DNA of 64,000 nucleotides from Pseudomonas sp. PB101. GTDB lineage: Bacteria; Pseudomonadota; Gammaproteobacteria; Pseudomonadales; Pseudomonadaceae. The stretch covers positions 1 through 64,000 of the forward strand of contig NZ_RWIR01000080.1 in the NCBI RefSeq assembly GCF_009764265.1. The letters are read 5' to 3'. A program made the translations under genes and the position numbers. This document shows positions 60,068 through 64,000 of this stretch, in pieces. The notes under the pieces are model-generated. The model worked only from the letters and a program-made list of their open reading frames with translations. It had not been told where the DNA came from and did not search any database. The stretch's first letter is position 1. Each line of letters starts with the position of its first letter.

Positions 60068-60475
60068 TCAATGACCAGGATCATGAGCTTTCAATGCGTG
60101 CAACTTGATCGGCGCCAACGGATGCCCGGCCTTCGCCGCGATCTCCCAGAAGCGCGCTGCTTCGGCCGGATCCGGCGCCTTGCTCGCCGTTCCGGCCAGA
60201 CTGATCACGCCCACTTGATACGCTGCCTTGCCATCGCCCGCCAACGCCGCCAGGCGCAGCAAACGCACGCCCTCCTCACGAGCACCGAGGCCGACGCCGC
60301 GAAACGTCAGGATGTGCCCATAGAAGCTCTGGGCGCCGACGTCGCCCAGGTTGGCCATGCGTGCGAACTGGCCTTCGAGCCAGCGCCAGCCTCGTGGCTG
60401 GCGGACAAACCACGACCAGTGAAACAGCCTGCGCGCGAGCCAGTAGCCGGCCCGCGCCTTGAGTTGTAAAAACAC
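60068..60475 (-). CDS. Sel1-repeat protein
   Basis: A 135-residue protein starting at GTG (MFLQLKARAGYWLARRLFHW) with GAGG upstream. Sel1-like repeats are at about 45-125 (GDVGAQSFYGHILTFRGVGL, GDGKAAYQVGVISLAGTASK, AARFWEIAAKAGHPLAPIKL). These form a helical solenoid that binds other proteins. Its start abuts the stop of the unknown gene before it, making a three-gene operon with the XRE gene. Confidence 0.8.
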   Translation of the reverse strand: MFLQLKARAGYWLARRLFHWSWFVRQPRGWRWLEGQFARMANLGDVGAQSFYGHILTFRGVGLGAREEGVRLLRLAALAGDGKAAYQVGVISLAGTASKAPDPAEAARFWEIAAKAGHPLAPIKLHALKAHDPGH

Positions 60476-60847
60476 TCAGGCCTCGGCCGATTCCGGGTAT
60501 TCGTATTCGAACACCCGCACCACTTCCGACGCGTGCCAGGAAGCTGCGGCAACGCCGTCCGATGGCCCGGAGAAACGCCCGAGGCGCTCGACGCACTCAA
60601 AGAACCCGGTGCGCGGCAAGCGGCTGGCGCCCTGGCTGATCACCAGTGAACTGCGCAATGGCTGCTCTGCCTTGGCGTCCAGGGCCGCCAGATGCTCGAG
60701 GGCCGCCGTCAGGGTCTGCATGGCCGGGGTCGGCAACTGCAAACGCTCCAGCAATGCCCGATACGTCAACAGATGGCGCTGGCGTCGCGCCTGATCCAGT
60801 TCGCCCAGCAATCCGTCCCAGTGTTGACGACTAATGCGTACGCTCAC
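60476..60847 (-). CDS. Protein of unknown function in the Sel1/XRE operon
   Basis: A 123-residue protein beginning MSVRISRQHWDGLLGELDQA. The N-terminal half is helical (LLTYRALLERLQLPTPAMQT), the rest includes SSLVISQGASRLPRTGFFEC. The ATG overlaps the stop of the XRE gene by four bases. I do not recognise the family. By position it may be the target or partner of the regulator. Confidence 0.75.
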   Translation of the reverse strand: MSVRISRQHWDGLLGELDQARRQRHLLTYRALLERLQLPTPAMQTLTAALEHLAALDAKAEQPLRSSLVISQGASRLPRTGFFECVERLGRFSGPSDGVAAASWHASEVVRVFEYEYPESAEA

Positions 60848-61185
60848 GATTCATCCCTCCACCCAGGCACCGTCAATTCCCAGGCCAGGCTGCGGCGAAT
60901 CGCGGCGTCGGGCAGACGCTCGCCACTTTCGATCATGGCCAGGTAAGACGGGCTGATGCCTACCGTGCGGGCCAGCGCCTCGATGGCGATGCCCTTCCCT
61001 TCGCGCAAACTGCGTAGTTGATCCAGACCCGGAAGAATCACGTCTGGTGTTGCCGCCTGAACCTTCGTGGCTTCAGCCGACGCTTGCTCCTTGATGCCTG
61101 CTGCTTTCAGTAACGCCTGATACTGAGCCCATGGCAGAACCGCGTATTCGGGCTCGCCTTCGCGTGTAATTATCTGAATATCCAT
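60844..61185 (-). CDS. XRE-type helix-turn-helix regulator with antitoxin-like head
   Basis: A 113-residue protein. Residues 1-35 (MDIQIITREGEPEYAVLPWA, YQALLKA) look like the Phd/YefM-type strand-helix head. Residues about 52-105 are an XRE helix-turn-helix (LREGKGIAIEALARTVGISP, SYLAMIESGERLPDAAIR). MDIQ is preferred over an ATG eight codons earlier, as a GGGG run lies before it. It probably represses its own operon. Confidence 0.82.
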   Translation of the reverse strand: MDIQIITREGEPEYAVLPWAQYQALLKAAGIKEQASAEATKVQAATPDVILPGLDQLRSLREGKGIAIEALARTVGISPSYLAMIESGERLPDAAIRRSLAWELTVPGWRDES

Positions 61186-61299
61186 GACTACCCCGTAGGA
61201 CAAAAACACTTAGCGCGTCGGCACTTTTCCCTAGAAGTGTAATCCTAACAGCGGCCAAGGTCGCGGGGGGCATCTATCTGTGAGCAGGTCGCAATCGAC

Positions 61300-61755
61300 T
61301 CAACGTTTTTTCGGGCCTTGAAGTTGCAGTTGCTCGGGGGTAGCGGGCAGACGCTCGACCACTGCGAGCTTCTCCGGCACTTGCCGTTTGCGCCAGGAAC
61401 GGAAGGCATCGAGTTCGTCGTCGAGCACTTTCATCAGCCACGCCAATACCGCGATGTCATCGAACATGCCGAACACCGGAATGAAATCCGGGATCGCATC
61501 CACCGGGCTGAGGAAATACATCAGGCCCGCAACGACCGAAATCAGTGACTTGGGGCTGATGGCCCGATACTCACCACGCCAGTACGCAAGGCAGAGTGCC
61601 TGCAGCAGCTTCAAATCGTCCTTGATCTTGCCCAGCCGATAGCCCTGGCTCGCGCCCTTGCTGGCGACCGCGAACAACAGGGTCGGCAATCGACCGCGTG
61701 CCAGCAGGCGTCCGGCCAGTGGCAGGAAACGAGCGAAATTCCAGGGTGCTTTCAT
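61300..61755 (-). CDS. YkvA family (DUF1232) membrane protein
   Basis: A 151-residue protein with the DUF1232 signature ISVVAGLMYFLSPVDAIPDF followed by IPVFGMFDDIAVLAWLMKV. GGGAGGA lies directly before two consecutive ATG codons; spacing favours the second. It is preceded by two inverted DnaA boxes. The function of the family is unknown. Confidence 0.85.
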   Translation of the reverse strand: MKAPWNFARFLPLAGRLLARGRLPTLLFAVASKGASQGYRLGKIKDDLKLLQALCLAYWRGEYRAISPKSLISVVAGLMYFLSPVDAIPDFIPVFGMFDDIAVLAWLMKVLDDELDAFRSWRKRQVPEKLAVVERLPATPEQLQLQGPKKR

Positions 61756-61774
61756 CATTCCTCCCATTGAAATG

Positions 61775-61797
61775 TTATCCACACAAATTGTGGATAA
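61775..61797. promoter_or_regulatory. Pair of perfect DnaA boxes, inverted
   Basis: TTATCCACA at 61775-61783 and TGTGGATAA at 61789-61797, five bases apart. Both equal the DnaA consensus. They lie 20 bases from the YkvA start. The 292-base gap 61756-62047 otherwise holds the fkbp terminator at 62001-62030 and no supported gene. Confidence 0.7.
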
Positions 61798-62000
61798 CCT
61801 TGTGAACAGAGCCGCTTTTCACCGCTGAAAGCCCCGTTTTACAAGGCCTGCGTTCAGATCGGGCGTTTTTTACTCATCAAAAAAAACCCATAATTTCATT
61901 GACTTGGCGGCCTTGTGCGTCTACCGCCGAGGCTACTATGGCTAAGACTCCGGTCCAGAGCGTCTGTTCGTTTTGTTTACCCGTACCGAACGCCAGATGC

Positions 62001-62030
62001 AACAACGCCCCGCATGAGCGAGGCGTTGTT
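62001..62030 (-). terminator. Terminator of the FKBP gene
   Basis: AACAACGCC and GGCGTTGTT form a perfect nine-base stem with a 12-base loop. On the minus strand it lies 18 bases beyond the stop, with a weak T run. Confidence 0.65.
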
Positions 62031-62047
62031 ATCGAAGCAGGCGCTGA

Positions 62048-62764
62048 TTACTTGGCAGCGGCGTCTTCTTTTGCCGGATCCTTGATGGCCAGCAGTTCCA
62101 GGTCGAATACCAGCACCGAGTTGGCTGGAATCGCCGGGCTCGGGCTTTGAGCGCCGTAAGCCAGGTCAGCAGGGATGTACAGCTTGTACTTCTCGCCAAC
62201 GTGCATCAGTTGCAGGCCTTCGACCCAACCCGGGATCACGCCGCTGACCGGCAGATCGATCGGGCTGCCGCGCTCGACGGAACTGTCGAATACGGTGCCG
62301 TTGGTCAGCTTGCCGGTGTAGTGAACGGTCACTACGTCAGACGGTTTTGGCTGAGGGCCATCGGCCTTCTGCACGACTTCGTACTGCAAGCCCGAAGCGG
62401 TGGTGGTCACGCCAGGTTTCTTGGCGTTGTCCTCGAGGAATTTCTTGCCGGCAGCTGCCGACTCTTCGCTCATCTTGGCCATGCGCTCTTCGGCACGCTT
62501 TTGCAGTGCGGCGAACGCTTCAACCAGTTCTTCGTCCTTGAGCTTCTGCTCTTTCTTGCCGACGGCGTCTTCGATGCCCTGGGCTACAGCTTTCGAATCC
62601 AGGTCATCCATGCCTTCCTGAGCCAGGCTCTTGCCCATGTTCAGGCCAATGCCGTAGGAAGCTTTTTGCGCCGGAGTTTTCAGCTCTACGCTGGTCTGCG
62701 AATCACAACCCGCGAGTACCAGGCCAACCAGGGCCACCGCCGCCGCCAACCGATGCTGTTTCAT
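62048..62764 (-). CDS. FKBP-type peptidyl-prolyl isomerase, lipoprotein
   Basis: A 238-residue precursor. The lipobox VGLVLAGC directs membrane attachment. A helical dimerisation domain (about 30-125, KASYGIGLNMGKSLAQEGMD) precedes the FKBP domain (about 130-230: PSDVVTVHYTGKLTNGTVFD, GVIPGWVEGLQLMHVGEKYK, IPADLAYGAQSPSPAIPANS). It resembles FkpA, FklB and Mip, periplasmic chaperones. It ends with an acidic/alanine tail. Confidence 0.93.
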   Translation of the reverse strand: MKQHRLAAAVALVGLVLAGCDSQTSVELKTPAQKASYGIGLNMGKSLAQEGMDDLDSKAVAQGIEDAVGKKEQKLKDEELVEAFAALQKRAEERMAKMSEESAAAGKKFLEDNAKKPGVTTTASGLQYEVVQKADGPQPKPSDVVTVHYTGKLTNGTVFDSSVERGSPIDLPVSGVIPGWVEGLQLMHVGEKYKLYIPADLAYGAQSPSPAIPANSVLVFDLELLAIKDPAKEDAAAK

Positions 62765-63033
62765 GCTATTTCCTTGTTCATGCGCCTAAAGGGCAATCGA
62801 GTAAAGCCGCGAGCTTATCAGGCCGCCACGACCAATGGCTACCGGCATGAGAGCCGGAAACAATTGATAAGTTCAGGTGTTTAAACGCATTTCACAATTC
62901 GGCTGATGAAGCTTCTTTCATCGGGTTCCCACGCCGACTGAATCCTGAGCCTACAACATCTGGCGTAATGGCCTCTTGCCGCACCCCGGGCACTCGGGCA
63001 TAACGGCATGATAATTCGACAAGGATGTTTATC

Positions 63034-64000
63034 TTGCGCCTCTTCCTTCGCTTGCTGGTTCTCATCGCAGTACTGCTCGGGCTGGTCATGGCCGTGGTGC
63101 TCTACTACGTCGCCAACCCGAAACTGCCGGCCTGGTCGCCTGCGCAGCAAGTGCACTATCTGGAGCAATGGAGCGCGGCCGACCGCGAAACCTACTACTT
63201 CACCCCCCAGGGTACCCAGGTCAAAGGCTTGCGTTATGACTGGTTCACCGCCCTCGAACTGCCCTTTTCGCAACAACGCTTCGCCGCCCCCGAATACCTC
63301 GCGCGCTTCGGATTTCTGATCGACCCTGGCCAGAAACCGACACCGCTCAACCCCGGTAACCTTCCCGTGGGCTTTACCCGGCACCAGAATGCCGGCAGCG
63401 CGGATATGTTTCTGGATATCACCTGCGCGGCCTGTCATACCGGCGAACTGCGTTTCAAGGGTCAAGCCGTGCGTATCGACGGCGGCTCGGCGCAGCATGT
63501 GCTGCCGTCCACTGTTCCTACACTCAAGGGGGCCAGTTTCGGACAGGCCCTGGTAGCCAGTCTCGCCTCCACTTACTACAACCCGTGGAAGTTCGAACGT
63601 TTCGCACGCAACGTGCTGGGTCAGGACTACGACGCCCGCCACCAAGCGTTGCGCAAAGAGTTCAAATCCTCGCTCAATACGTTCCTCAAAGTGGCCTGGA
63701 ACGACACCCATCGCGGGCTCTATCCGACCGAAGAAGGCCCGGGGCGCACAGACGCCTTCGGGCGCATTGCCAACGCCAGCTTCGGTGACGCCATTTCCCC
63801 CGACAACTACCGCGTGGCCAACGCTCCGGTCGATTATCCGCAGTTGTGGGACATGTGGACATTCGAATGGGTGCAGTGGAACGGCTCGGCGAAACAACCG
63901 ATGGCCCGCAACATCGGCGAGGCGTTGGGCGTCGGCGCCACACTGAACTTCTTCGACAAGAACGGCCAGCCGTTGATGGGCGATGCCCGCTACCCCTCCA
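63034..64000 (+). CDS. Cytochrome c family protein, cut by the window end
   Basis: At least 322 residues, with no stop before the edge. It starts LRLFLRLLVLIAVLLGLVMA, a single N-terminal membrane anchor, then a periplasmic part with one haem site (C131-A-A-C134-H135 in DITCAACHTGELRF). AAGGA eight bases before TTG at 63034 favours that start; an in-frame ATG lies nine bases upstream at 63025. It may belong to the RoxA-like/cytochrome peroxidase group, not settled here. The 260 bases before it show no gene. Confidence 0.8.
   Translation, partial: MRLFLRLLVLIAVLLGLVMAVVLYYVANPKLPAWSPAQQVHYLEQWSAADRETYYFTPQGTQVKGLRYDWFTALELPFSQQRFAAPEYLARFGFLIDPGQKPTPLNPGNLPVGFTRHQNAGSADMFLDITCAACHTGELRFKGQAVRIDGGSAQHVLPSTVPTLKGASFGQALVASLASTYYNPWKFERFARNVLGQDYDARHQALRKEFKSSLNTFLKVAWNDTHRGLYPTEEGPGRTDAFGRIANASFGDAISPDNYRVANAPVDYPQLWDMWTFEWVQWNGSAKQPMARNIGEALGVGATLNFFDKNGQPLMGDARYPS

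Noticed and set aside
61775..61797. A chromosomal origin at the DnaA boxes
   Set aside because: Only two boxes, no AT-rich unwinding region with 13-mers, and none of the usual origin genes (dnaA, dnaN, recF, gyrB) near.
61899..62150. Small plus-strand frame with CSFC and a nearby GAGG
   Set aside because: It runs through the FKBP terminator and then antisense into the FKBP gene; the cysteine pattern is not a known zinc motif.
62881..63897. Long minus-strand open frame of 338 codons
   Set aside because: It is antisense to the cytochrome c gene, which has a haem motif, a membrane anchor and a ribosome site. The minus-strand translation shows no family motif.
1..64000. CRISPR array from the regularly seen repeats
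   Set aside because: The repeated units are dispersed intergenic REP palindromes with variable spacing, and no cas gene is present.
1..64000. tRNA or rRNA genes
   Set aside because: I looked through the gaps for T-loop (GGTTCGAATCC-like) and rRNA sequences and saw none; a tRNA scan would settle it.

Overview
The window is chromosomal DNA of a Pseudomonas, most likely of the P. fluorescens group. The evidence is the GC-rich coding sequence, the gene orders (speE ... mtnB-mtnD-mtnC-MFS-aroC ... prmB-Smr-folE; lpxL-like then minCDE; prc then EAL-CBS-GGDEF), and about seventeen intergenic loci of the Pseudomonas REP family, nearly all as inverted pairs. I saw no tRNA, rRNA, CRISPR array, insertion sequence or phage gene.

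Layout. 0.1-3.3 kb: a three-gene minus-strand operon (ATP-grasp, alpha-E, transglutaminase-like). 3.6-9.1 kb: minus-strand housekeeping genes (RraB-like, spermidine synthase, small membrane and ankyrin proteins, acyl-CoA synthetase). 9.1-9.8 kb: a DUF3509 gene behind a good sigma-54 promoter. 9.8-14 kb: aroC, an MFS transporter and the methionine-salvage genes mtnB, mtnD, mtnC in one minus-strand run; these recycle the by-product of SpeE. 14-20 kb: hydrolase, prmB, an isochorismatase-like protein that lacks its cysteine, Smr protein, folE, glutaredoxin-like protein. 20-21.8 kb: an aminotransferase divergent from a MarR-like regulator with a palindromic operator between them.

22-33.3 kb is a purine and urate catabolic region: purine permease, LysE exporter, uraH, puuE, uraD, alc, allA, the membrane urate oxidase puuD, a urate/xanthine permease and two tandem Tsx/OmpK-like outer-membrane channels. 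Together they encode uptake of purines or urate and a complete route from urate to glyoxylate and urea. Three copies of a TTGTATACAA-type palindrome lie in front of the permease and between uraH and puuE, suggesting one shared regulator that is not in the window.

The most interesting genes are two orphan TccC-like proteins (Tc-toxin C components with RHS core), at 33.3-36.1 kb and 57.2-60.0 kb. Each is a conserved core of about 650-680 residues followed by an unrelated, AT-richer tail. The first tail is a glycosyltransferase carrying the same D-x2-R-x12-DxD spacing as the large clostridial glucosylating toxins. The second looks like a compact protein kinase. No TcA or TcB gene is in the window.

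The remainder is largely core genome: patatin-like lipase, lipid A acyltransferase, minCDE, rluA-family gene, apeB, a large MscS channel, a UTRA-regulated ABC importer operon with a phosphodiesterase and followed by a HAD phosphatase, a quinone oxidoreductase, prc, a c-di-GMP phosphodiesterase, a small Sel1/unknown/XRE operon, a YkvA protein behind two inverted DnaA boxes, an FKBP lipoprotein and the start of a cytochrome c protein cut by the window edge.
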